From the NCBI GenBank assembly GCA_934294965.1, contig CAKRAM010000030.1:1-16041 (forward strand): DNA of 16,041 nucleotides, in the 5' to 3' direction. The stretch comes from an uncultured Clostridia bacterium. GTDB lineage: Bacteria > Bacillota > Clostridia > Christensenellales > CAG-314. How positions within the stretch are numbered: the stretch's first letter is position 1; the number at the start of each line of letters is the position of its first letter. The notes below the pieces were generated by a model that did no database searches, was not told the origin of the DNA, and saw only the letters and a program-made list of their open reading frames with translations. Both the position numbers and the translations under genes were made by a program. Shown one piece after another: positions 1-5,302 of this stretch.

Positions 1-364
1 GCGTGCCTTGCATCATTATTTTTGCAATGTGAGTGCGGCTTTTGTCCAGCAGCATTTTTGCTTTTATGCCCATATTTGCCATGGTTATTGCGGCTTTTGG
101 CGCGGGAGTCGGATCAAAATTCAACGATTTTGCCAGCGTCCCTGCCTGCTCCACGTAGTGATCGTATTGTTCCACCTGCTTGTGCAATCGCTTGGTAAAG
201 TTTACGTTTTCCACATAGGGCAACAGCGTTTTTACGGCATTTTGTGCCATAGTAACGTTTTTGTACAAGTCGGAAAGGATTTCTTGCGTAAGTTCCACGT
301 CGCAGGTATTTTCGTTTGTTTGTTGCGTTTCGTAATCGTCTGAAGGTTTGTTTTTGCAGTTCAT
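1..364 (-). CDS. Unknown helical protein, C-terminus cut by window edge
   Basis: The reading frame starts at an ATG at 364 (minus strand), preceded by CGGAG about 5 nt upstream, and runs 121 codons without a stop to the window edge, so the C-terminus is missing. The visible protein begins MNCKNKPSDD and has a polar, disordered-looking first 22 residues. It then turns into amphipathic helical sequence (roughly 24-80 and 90-121) containing LPYVENVNF and a stretch rich in Met and Lys (MANMGIKAKM). There is no signal peptide and no membrane segment. It resembles small cytoplasmic four-helix proteins annotated as hypothetical in uncultured Clostridia, but I cannot name a family. It lies 93 nt downstream of the small gene at 458-622 on the same strand and is probably co-transcribed with it. 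Longer open frames on the other strand and frames here lack a ribosome binding site and read as shadows. Confidence 0.72.
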   Translation of the reverse strand, partial: MNCKNKPSDDYETQQTNENTCDVELTQEILSDLYKNVTMAQNAVKTLLPYVENVNFTKRLHKQVEQYDHYVEQAGTLAKSLNFDPTPAPKAAITMANMGIKAKMLLDKSRTHIAKIMMQGT

Positions 365-457
365 ATTTTCTCCGAAATATTTGTTTTGCGTTATACGCCT
401 TTGCGTTTTTTACGTATCGGTTTTGCAACTTTGCCGTGTGTTGCGCGCTTATTCAGG

Positions 458-622
458 TCACTTCTTTTTGTTGTTTTTGCCGTGCTTTTGAGGTTTTTGC
501 TCAACGTCCAAGTGGAAGTCCTCGTTTTGCAACTCGTCCGGGGCAAAGTCGTCAAAGTAGCGGTTTCGGCAGGTTTCGTAGTTGGCGTAGTACTCGTGAT
601 TGTTTTGTTTGCTTTTTGCCAT
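458..622 (-). CDS. Small charged hypothetical protein, 54 aa
   Basis: This short gene starts with ATG at 622 (minus strand), with a CGAGGTG ribosome binding site about 4 nt upstream, and ends at TGA 458-460. The 54-residue product begins MAKSKQNNHE. It has an aromatic, acidic middle (YYANYETCRN, then RYFDDFAPDEL) and a Lys/Asn/Gln-rich tail ending NNKKK. There is no signal peptide or membrane segment and no recognised motif. A genuine start signal and a low-complexity charged composition support a real protein, but the function is unknown. It is the first gene of a probable two-gene minus-strand unit with the truncated gene downstream, and it is divergent from rplU. A terminator-like hairpin (691-726) and a small GGGTG/CACCC hairpin (645-659) lie in its upstream region. 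Confidence 0.65.
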   Translation of the reverse strand: MAKSKQNNHEYYANYETCRNRYFDDFAPDELQNEDFHLDVEQKPQKHGKNNKKK

Positions 623-690
623 GTTTCACCTCGTAAGTAAGTTTGGGTGCAAATCACCCGAAAGTAGTGTCGGCATCGGCGGTGCAAAAT

Positions 691-726
691 ATACAAAAAA
701 CCGACAAATCGCATTTGTTTTGTCGG
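691..726 (-). terminator. Rho-independent terminator-like hairpin, candidate leader attenuator
   Basis: On the minus strand CCGACAAA pairs perfectly with TTTGTCGG (8 bp, 10-nt loop) and is followed at once by a run of six T. No minus-strand gene lies upstream that needs terminating, because rplU reads the other way. It therefore either blocks antisense readthrough from the rplU side or sits in the leader of the small minus-strand genes at 622 and below. The hairpin is seen directly; the role is inferred. Confidence 0.55.
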
Positions 727-734
727 CAAAACGG

Positions 735-763
735 TTGACAAATTTTATCCGTTAAGGTACAAT
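735..763 (+). promoter_or_regulatory. Sigma-A promoter for rplU-prp-rpmA
   Basis: TTGACA (735-740) and TACAAT (758-763) are separated by exactly 17 bp, a near-perfect housekeeping promoter. It predicts a transcript start near 770 and an untranslated leader of about 88 nt before rplU. Confidence 0.9.
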
Positions 764-769
764 AACTCT

Positions 770-857
770 CGGCCGCATAAAATGGGTTATTTTTCCAAGC
801 GCCGAACACGGTTCGGACACCCTTGTTTAGCGAGTCTCTGATACGGGAGGTAAAACT
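770..857 (+). promoter_or_regulatory. rplU 5' leader with hairpin, candidate L21-type leader
   Basis: The leader between the predicted transcript start and rplU contains a perfect hairpin, CCGAAC (802-807) with GTTCGG (811-816) around an ACG loop, and ends in the GGGAGG ribosome binding site (845-850). An autoregulatory L21 leader RNA is known upstream of rplU in Bacillota. Position and size fit, but I could not confirm the family consensus by eye, so the assignment is tentative. Confidence 0.4.
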
Positions 858-1166
858 ATGTACGCAATTGTTAAAGCCGGCGGTAAACAATACAAAGTTA
901 CCGAAGGACTTGTTTTTGAAACGGAACTCGTCAATGCCGAAGTCAACGGCACAGTGGAATTGGAAGCTGTTTTGGTAGCAGACGAAAACAACGTTTTGGT
1001 AGGCGCTCAAGCCGCTAACGCCAAAGTTGTTGCAACCGTTGTGGAACACGGTAGGGGTAAGAAGATCAACATTTTCACCTACAAGGCAAAAAAGAACATT
1101 CGTAAGCGTCAAGGTCACAGACAACCTTACACAAAGTTGAAGGTTGAATCCATCACCATCGGCTAA
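858..1166 (+). CDS. rplU: Large ribosomal subunit protein bL21
   Basis: This is a 102-aa protein, the normal length for bL21, which binds 23S rRNA in the 50S subunit. It opens with MYAIVKAGGKQYKV, the typical L21 N-terminus, and carries the C-terminal family signature around KKNIRKRQGHRQPYT (positions 78-92). The ATG at 858 follows GGGAGG with 7-nt spacing, which fixes the start. It is the first gene of the rplU-prp-rpmA operon, driven by the consensus promoter at 735-763. Its stop codon overlaps the start of the next gene (TAATG), indicating translational coupling. The gene order L21, protease, L27 is the standard arrangement in Bacillota. Confidence 0.98.
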   Translation: MYAIVKAGGKQYKVTEGLVFETELVNAEVNGTVELEAVLVADENNVLVGAQAANAKVVATVVEHGRGKKINIFTYKAKKNIRKRQGHRQPYTKLKVESITIG

Positions 1167-1495
1167 TGACGGACATAACGATAACACGTAATAACGGCAG
1201 TATCGTTCAAGTGACGGCAAGCGGCCACACGGGCTACGGCGAAGCAGGCGAGGACATCGTTTGCGCAGGCGTATCCACACTGATACAATCGGCTTTGCTC
1301 GGTTTGTTGCAAGTGGTGGGCGTAAACGTAAAATACACCGTCAACGAACAAGAAGGCTCACTAAAGTTTACTCTTCCGCAGAATTTGACAAATGCCGAAC
1401 GTCACGACTGCGACATTGTGCTTAACACGATGCTTTGCGGTTTGCAAGATTTCTACACAGAGTATTCCGACTTTATCAATTTGGAGGTAATTTGA
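1166..1495 (+). CDS. prp: Ribosomal-processing cysteine protease Prp
   Basis: A 109-aa protein of the Prp (YsxB) family, cytoplasmic cysteine proteases that remove the N-terminal extension of ribosomal protein L27 in Bacillota and relatives. The catalytic pair is visible: His21 in ASGHTGYG and Cys33 in GEDIVCAGVS, at the usual spacing of 12 residues. The start ATG overlaps the rplU stop codon by one base, so translation is probably coupled and no separate strong ribosome binding site is needed. It lies between rplU and rpmA, and the L27 encoded downstream carries the matching cleavable extension, so enzyme and substrate are both present. Length and motif order are normal for the family. Confidence 0.95.
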   Translation: MTDITITRNNGSIVQVTASGHTGYGEAGEDIVCAGVSTLIQSALLGLLQVVGVNVKYTVNEQEGSLKFTLPQNLTNAERHDCDIVLNTMLCGLQDFYTEYSDFINLEVI

Positions 1496-1496
1496 T

Positions 1497-1781
1497 ATGA
1501 TGTTTATTAAATTGCAATTGTTCGCCCACACAAAAGGTATGGGCTCCACCAAAAACGGACGCGACAGCGAAAGTAAACGTCTTGGTGCAAAACGCGCAGA
1601 CGGTCAATTCGCCAAAGCAGGTAACATTCTCGTAAGACAAAACGGCACGCACTTCCATCCCGGCAACAATGTCGGCATCGGCAAGGACGACACGTTGTTT
1701 GCTCTTATCGACGGCGTTGTAAAGTTTGAACGCTACGACAAAACGAGAAGACAGGTTTCCGTTTATCCCGTTGCAGAATAA
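1497..1781 (+). CDS. rpmA: Large ribosomal subunit protein bL27 with cleavable N-terminal extension
   Basis: A 94-aa bL27. The protein starts MMFIKLQLFA followed by HTKGMGSTKNGRDS. The segment before HTKG is the N-terminal extension found in Bacillota, with the KLQLFA cleavage motif. Prp is expected to cut after Ala10, exposing the tail that reaches the peptidyl transferase centre. The core motifs GSTKNGRDS and RQNGTHFHPG are present. GGAGG at 1483-1487 serves two adjacent possible start codons, ATG at 1497 or ATG at 1500; 1497 gives the more usual spacing (9 nt), and the choice changes only one residue. It is the last gene of the operon and is followed by a strong terminator. Confidence 0.97.
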   Translation: MMFIKLQLFAHTKGMGSTKNGRDSESKRLGAKRADGQFAKAGNILVRQNGTHFHPGNNVGIGKDDTLFALIDGVVKFERYDKTRRQVSVYPVAE

Positions 1782-1794
1782 CGGATAACATTGC

Positions 1795-1833
1795 AAAAAA
1801 GGCTGTTGCGAGTTTAGCAACGGCCTGTTTTTT
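1795..1833 (+). terminator. Rho-independent terminator of rplU-prp-rpmA
   Basis: GGCTGTTGC (1801-1809) pairs with GCAACGGCC (1817-1825), a 9-bp stem with one G-U pair and a 7-nt loop. It is flanked by A6 upstream and a T6 tract at 1828-1833. It lies 20 nt after the rpmA stop. Confidence 0.92.
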
Positions 1834-1923
1834 ATGCAAAAGCGTGTTCGGCGGCATTTGTCCGTGGCGTGTTACGCGCATTGTGCGTTTTTGCAATAGC
1901 AGTCTTTGTGGAAATTGAAAATT

Positions 1924-2055
1924 TCACAAATCGTTGCGTTTTGTCATTTTCTCGATGAGGTCGGCAAACGGCTTGACCAAGTATTTGCACTTAAAAGTGT
2001 TTTTGCCGCCAAATAGCGGCGAGCCGCAGGTCAAACGCCGTCGTTGCTTCGACAA
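1924..2055 (-). pseudogene. Possible decayed minus-strand coding fragment
   Basis: Between rpmA and ogg the minus strand holds an open frame that reads like protein: it includes LTCGSPLFGG, KNTFKCKYLVKPFADLIEK and MTKRNDL before a TGA at 1924-1926. There is no ATG and no ribosome binding site; the only start is a TTG at 2055. Just past the stop, in another frame, a second protein-like piece reads EIFNFHKDCYCKNAQCA before a stop. One frameshift near 1925 would join them, which suggests a degraded small gene. It overlaps the region where the ogg promoter must lie. No homology could be checked, so this is a low-confidence call. Confidence 0.25.
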
Positions 2056-2076
2056 AGCGTGGCGCGCTGCTAAAAT
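2048..2076 (+). promoter_or_regulatory. Candidate extended -10 promoter for ogg
   Basis: TAAAAT at 2071-2076 is preceded by TGC, giving an extended -10 element. A weak -35 (TTCGAC, 2048-2053) lies 17 bp upstream. The predicted start is about 15-20 nt before the ogg ATG. The same TGCTAAAATAAC string recurs upstream of floA. Confidence 0.45.
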
Positions 2077-2096
2077 AACTATTGATAAGGTTTACT

Positions 2097-2918
2097 ATGA
2101 AAAATTTACCGCTTGCTTTCACCTGTTCGGACAACTTCTTTTCCGTTGCGGAAACGTTGGAGTGCGGTCAGGTGTTCAGGTACAAAAAACTCACGGAAAA
2201 CCGCTATGCGGTGTATTCCGCCGACAAATACGCCGAAGCCGAGCAATCGGACGGCAAAGTGTCGGTCTTTACGGAACAGGGCGACTATTTTTGGAATTAT
2301 TTCGATTTGGACTCTTCCTACGAGCAAAAAGCGCTCAAAATTTCCGCCGTTTCGCCTATCATGCAGGCGGCGGCAAGCGCAGGCAAAGGTATCCGCATTT
2401 TGCGGCAAGATCCCACCGAAACGCTGTTCAGTTTTATAATTTCGGCAAACAACAACATCAAGCGCATCCAAAGCATAGTGGAAAAAATTTGCGCAGCCTT
2501 GGGACAAAAAAACGACTTTGGCTATGCGTTCCCCACCGTTTCGGCAATGGCTGCGGCATCTCCGTCGCTATATAGGTCGCTGGGTGCAGGCTACCGAGAT
2601 CAGTATTTGTCCGACACGGCAAACGCGCTTTTCGGCAAAGATTTTTCCGCGCTAAACAGTCTTTCCACAGTCGAACTCAAAAAGCAACTGCTCGGTTTTC
2701 AGGGAGTAGGGCCAAAGGTTGCCGATTGCGTATTGCTTTTCGGTTTTGGCAGGGGAGAAGCGTTTCCTGTGGACACTTGGCTCAAAAAGGCGTATCACCG
2801 CTACTTTGAGGCAGGGCATAAAGATGCCGATATCGCCGCATATTTTTGCGAGTTGTTCGGCAAAAACGCCGGGCTTGCACAGCAGTATTTGTTCTTTTAC
2901 GAGCGTAACCTGAAATAA
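2097..2918 (+). CDS. ogg: 8-oxoguanine DNA glycosylase / AP lyase, OGG1 family
   Basis: A 273-aa bifunctional DNA glycosylase that excises 8-oxoguanine and nicks at the abasic site, as in the OGG1-like enzymes of Clostridium. An N-terminal OGG_N domain covers roughly residues 1-100 (ECGQVFRYK is characteristic) and a helix-hairpin-helix GPD domain follows. The hairpin GFQGVGPKVADC contains the catalytic Lys207, and AFPVDTW contains the catalytic Asp226, the same spacing as Lys249/Asp268 in human OGG1. The start at ATG 2097 is chosen because AAGG lies 6 nt upstream; an in-frame TTG at 2082 would add five residues but has no ribosome binding site. It appears to be a single-gene unit with its own terminator. 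Confidence 0.93.
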   Translation: MKNLPLAFTCSDNFFSVAETLECGQVFRYKKLTENRYAVYSADKYAEAEQSDGKVSVFTEQGDYFWNYFDLDSSYEQKALKISAVSPIMQAAASAGKGIRILRQDPTETLFSFIISANNNIKRIQSIVEKICAALGQKNDFGYAFPTVSAMAAASPSLYRSLGAGYRDQYLSDTANALFGKDFSALNSLSTVELKKQLLGFQGVGPKVADCVLLFGFGRGEAFPVDTWLKKAYHRYFEAGHKDADIAAYFCELFGKNAGLAQQYLFFYERNLK

Positions 2919-2931
2919 ACAATAAGTAAAA

Positions 2932-3000
2932 CCGAAAGTTGCGGCAAGTGGCGTGAACGCAAAAAGCGTTTGCAATAGTGTCAAAAACTTTCGGCTTTTT
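2932..3000 (+). terminator. Terminator downstream of ogg, branched long-loop type
   Basis: CCGAAAGTT (2932-2940) pairs perfectly with AACTTTCGG (2986-2994), followed by C and T5, then GTTTT. The 45-nt loop contains a second perfect hairpin, AACGC/GCGTT (2956-2970). It starts 13 nt after the ogg stop. The long loop is unusual, but stem, position and T-tract fit a terminator. Confidence 0.75.
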
Positions 3001-3028
3001 GTTTTATGCCGCAAAAACAAAGATATTT

Positions 3029-3042
3029 GCGCAATATTGCGC
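3029..3042. repeat. Perfect 14-bp palindrome
   Basis: GCGCAATATTGCGC is a perfect inverted repeat without a spacer, lying between the ogg terminator and the promoter of the NYN gene (99 nt upstream of the -35 box). A dyad of this form could be a binding site for a dimeric regulator, but nothing else supports that. Confidence 0.4.
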
Positions 3043-3127
3043 TCGTGTAGTTTGTCTTTGGCGTTTTTTCGACGATTTTTTGCAATATTCAACGCCTTTA
3101 CTAGGGGAATTATTTTGGTGTAAAGTA

Positions 3128-3156
3128 TAGACAAAGCGGCAAAAATACTGTAAAAT
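3128..3156 (+). promoter_or_regulatory. Sigma-A promoter for the NYN-domain gene
   Basis: TAGACA (3128-3133) and TAAAAT (3151-3156) are 17 bp apart. The predicted transcript start is near 3163, leaving a short leader with the GGAGG at 3173-3177. Confidence 0.75.
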
Positions 3157-3184
3157 ATATCCAACATATTTTGGAGGTTGAACG

Positions 3185-4090
3185 ATGCTTCAAAACAGAC
3201 ATATCGCGGCGTTTATCGACGTAAACAACATGGCTCTCGAAACGGATCACTACGAAAACGTGCTTAATCAACTTAACGAGTGGGGCGAAATCGTTTCGGC
3301 TACGCTTTACAACGTCACGGACAAAAAACACAAAAAAATCATTGCCGATGCCGAAAGTCGCGGATATACAATTCAACGCGCGCCGCAGGGCAAACGCTTT
3401 GTCAAAAAATCTTTCGACAACCGCATTTTCGTGGACGTGGTGGACGCAATCAACCTTGCACGCGTGATAGACACTGTTTGCATTGTTGCTGCTCCTGCCG
3501 ATATGTTGTATTTGTACAGCTATCTTCGCAACCGCGGAATAAAAATCGCCGCTTGCGACAACACCGACGCAAACAGCCTTGCGCTGGTTTCGGAAGTCGT
3601 CGATCTCGGCAAGGTTTTGGAAATCAAACCCCAAGTCAAAAAGACGGTAGGAAAGCCGTACGCACCGGAAGCAAAACAAGTCGTCCCGGAGGACGTCAAG
3701 CAGGAACTTGACCGCACCGACGAACTTTTGAAGGAAATCAATCGTCTTCGCGCCGATGCCGAAACTCCCGCGCCGGACATTATGGACGAAACCAAACGTT
3801 TGCAACAAACAATCGATCGCCTCACTGCCGAAAAAGAGCAGGAAGAAGCGCAATCCGACCAACCGACAACGCTTCCTTTGACGGACGAATCCTATCCCGT
3901 TGCCGATGTCGAACCCGCTACGGAGCAAGCCGAACAGCCCGAAGTCGAGCAATCCGCACCCGCCGAAGCGCCGCAGGACGACAGCGACCTTATCCGCAAA
4001 ATCAACGAACTTCGTCAAAACAACGAATCGGACAACTCCGACGAACTTCTTGACGAAATCAAAAAGTTGATAGATATCACGGTAAACTGA
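3185..4090 (+). CDS. NYN/LabA-like (DUF88-type) protein with repeat-bearing acidic tail
   Basis: A 301-aa protein starting at ATG 3185, 7 nt after GGAGG. Residues 5-147 resemble a NYN domain (PIN-like fold, LabA/DUF88 group), whose members are metal-dependent RNA-cleaving or RNA-binding proteins. Asp12 in AFIDVNNM and Asp84 in IFVDVVDAI match conserved acidic positions. The usual SGDxDF motif reads AAPADM, keeping Asp106 but replacing the first Asp with Pro. After about residue 150 the protein is disordered and acidic, with a probable coiled-coil stretch (about 200-222). Three copies of a short helical motif follow: DELLKEINRLR (179-189), SDLIRKINELR (267-277) and DELLDEIKKLI (286-296). It is a single-gene unit between its own promoter and terminator. 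The NYN call is fairly firm; whether it is catalytically active is open. Confidence 0.8.
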   Translation: MLQNRHIAAFIDVNNMALETDHYENVLNQLNEWGEIVSATLYNVTDKKHKKIIADAESRGYTIQRAPQGKRFVKKSFDNRIFVDVVDAINLARVIDTVCIVAAPADMLYLYSYLRNRGIKIAACDNTDANSLALVSEVVDLGKVLEIKPQVKKTVGKPYAPEAKQVVPEDVKQELDRTDELLKEINRLRADAETPAPDIMDETKRLQQTIDRLTAEKEQEEAQSDQPTTLPLTDESYPVADVEPATEQAEQPEVEQSAPAEAPQDDSDLIRKINELRQNNESDNSDELLDEIKKLIDITVN

Positions 4091-4110
4091 TTCATTTTCA
4101 AGAATTTACG

Positions 4111-4140
4111 CACGCTCGATTTATTCGGGCGTGTTTTTTT
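4111..4140 (+). terminator. Rho-independent terminator of the NYN gene
   Basis: CACGCTCGA (4111-4119) pairs with TCGGGCGTG (4125-4133), a 9-bp stem with one G-U pair and a 5-nt loop, followed by T7. It lies 20 nt after the stop codon and faces the fba terminator on the other strand. Confidence 0.92.
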
Positions 4141-4142
4141 GC

Positions 4143-4182
4143 AAAAAAATGCCGCATAAAAGCAATTTTGCTTCTATGCGGC
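4143..4182 (-). terminator. Rho-independent terminator of fba
   Basis: Read on the minus strand, GCCGCATA and AAGCAA pair with TTGCTT and TATGCGGC (about 14 bp with one G·T opposition). The stem is followed by A and T7. It lies 19 nt after the fba stop and abuts the convergent terminator at 4111-4140. Confidence 0.92.
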
Positions 4183-4200
4183 TATTGTGTTTAGGTCAAA

Positions 4201-5136
4201 TTACGCTTTGTTTTCCGAACCCAAAACTTCAACGATTTTTCTTCCGACTTCTTCACACATCCAAGTGCGAGCGTCACCCAAGTATTGACGAGGATCAAAG
4301 TGATCGGGGTGTTCGGCAAAGTGCTTGCGAACGGCTGCCGTAAAGGTGATTCTCAAATCGCTGTCGATATTGATTTTGCAAACTGCCATTTTTGCGGCTT
4401 TTTTCAGTTCGCTTTCGGGAATACCGATTGCGTTGGGCATTTTTCCGCCGTATTCGTTAACCACGGCAACTTTATCTTGCGGAACGCTGCTTGCGCCGTG
4501 CAAAACGATGGGGAATCCGGGCAAACGCTTTCCGATTTCTTCCAAAATGTCCAAACGGAGTTTGGGATCTTGTCCGGGCTTGAATTTGTACGCGCCGTGG
4601 CTTGTGCCGATTGCGATTGCTAAACTGTCAATTCCCGTGCGGGAAACAAATTCCTGAACTTCGTCCGGACTTGTGAACAGTGCGTCGTCGGCGTCAACGT
4701 GAACGTCGTCTTCCACACCGGCAAGTTTGCCCAGTTCGGCTTCAACAACAACGCCTCTTGCGTGAGCGTATTCCACAACTTGTTTGGTGATTGCAATGTT
4801 TTCTTCCCAAGGCTTGCTGCTTGCGTCAATCATAACCGACGTAAATCCGCTGTCGATTGCCGATTTGCAGGTTTCAAAGTCCGCGCCGTGGTCAAGGTGC
4901 AAAGCAATGGGGATTTCCGTCGTTTCAACGGCGGCGTCCACAAGGTGCTTAAGGTACACGGGGTTGGCGTACTTTCTTGCGCCGGCGGAAACTTGCAAAA
5001 TTACGGGCGAGCGGTGCTTGTTAGCCGCCTCGACGATGGCTTGGATGGTTTCCATGTTGTTCACGTTAAACGCGCCGATGGCATAGCCTTCTTCGTATGC
5101 TTTTTTGAACATCTCGGTTGTGGTTACAAGTGGCAT
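4201..5136 (-). CDS. fba: Class II fructose-1,6-bisphosphate aldolase
   Basis: A 311-aa zinc-dependent aldolase that reversibly splits fructose-1,6-bisphosphate into DHAP and glyceraldehyde-3-phosphate in glycolysis and gluconeogenesis. The family landmarks are visible: LHLDHGADFE with catalytic Asp82 and zinc ligand His83; VEAELG with Glu134; GTSHGAYKF with zinc ligand His180; LHGASS with zinc ligand His213 and the phosphate-binding loop; NIDSDLR near the C-terminus binding phosphate. The length matches the Bacillus-type subgroup. The start at 5136 follows AGGAGG (5146-5151) with 9-nt spacing. The gene is divergent from gapA, whose product uses one of the triose phosphates made here. A TTGACA box on the minus strand (5199-5204) could be its -35, but no good -10 follows at the right distance. 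Confidence 0.98.
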   Translation of the reverse strand: MPLVTTTEMFKKAYEEGYAIGAFNVNNMETIQAIVEAANKHRSPVILQVSAGARKYANPVYLKHLVDAAVETTEIPIALHLDHGADFETCKSAIDSGFTSVMIDASSKPWEENIAITKQVVEYAHARGVVVEAELGKLAGVEDDVHVDADDALFTSPDEVQEFVSRTGIDSLAIAIGTSHGAYKFKPGQDPKLRLDILEEIGKRLPGFPIVLHGASSVPQDKVAVVNEYGGKMPNAIGIPESELKKAAKMAVCKINIDSDLRITFTAAVRKHFAEHPDHFDPRQYLGDARTWMCEEVGRKIVEVLGSENKA

Positions 5137-5197
5137 AGTGTTTTACCTCCTAAAATCAGGAAAACATAAATTTTTGAGCAAACGACGATAATTATTG

Positions 5198-5226
5198 TTG
5201 TCAAACATTTTCCTATATGGTATAAT
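5198..5226 (+). promoter_or_regulatory. Sigma-A promoter for gapA
   Basis: TTGTCA (5198-5203) and consensus TATAAT (5221-5226) are separated by 17 bp. The same bases read on the minus strand give TTGACA at 5199-5204, so a divergent fba promoter could share the -35 region. The predicted transcript start is near 5233. Confidence 0.9.
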
Positions 5227-5236
5227 CATATTGTAT

Positions 5237-5294
5237 CACAGAGCTTGAGTTTAGTAAAGCAAGTTGCTGTGTCACTAAAAGTTTTTTTTGGAGG
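5237..5294 (+). promoter_or_regulatory. Structured gapA leader ending in T8 and the ribosome binding site
   Basis: CACAGAGCTTG (5237-5247) pairs with CAAGTTGCTGTG (5260-5271) to give about 11 bp with one bulged G and one G-U pair, starting within a few bases of the predicted transcript start. The loop contains TTTAGT (5250-5255), complementary to ACTAAA (5274-5279), which is followed by T8 (5282-5289) and GGAGG (5290-5294). The hairpin may simply stabilise the mRNA; a switch between the two pairings is only a hypothesis. Confidence 0.45.
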
Positions 5295-5302
5295 TCAGTC
5301 AC

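Noticed and set aside
114..741. Open frames of 104 and 116 codons on the minus strand
   Set aside because: They lie in frames other than those with a ribosome binding site and acid/base-balanced composition (458-622 and 1-364); they are Thr/Lys/Arg-rich shadows.
654..1280. 208-codon open frame opposite rplU and the start of prp
   Set aside because: It overlaps certain ribosomal genes and their promoter, with no coding signature of its own.
2082..2096. TTG start for ogg five codons upstream
   Set aside because: No ribosome binding site precedes it, whereas ATG 2097 has AAGG at 6 nt.
1934..2575. 213-codon plus-strand open frame overlapping ogg in another frame
   Set aside because: The overlapping frame encodes all OGG motifs; this one is Arg/Phe-rich and motif-free.
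3110..4018. 302-codon open frame opposite the NYN gene
   Set aside because: It runs through the NYN promoter and its product is low-complexity Phe/Val/Arg sequence with no start signal.
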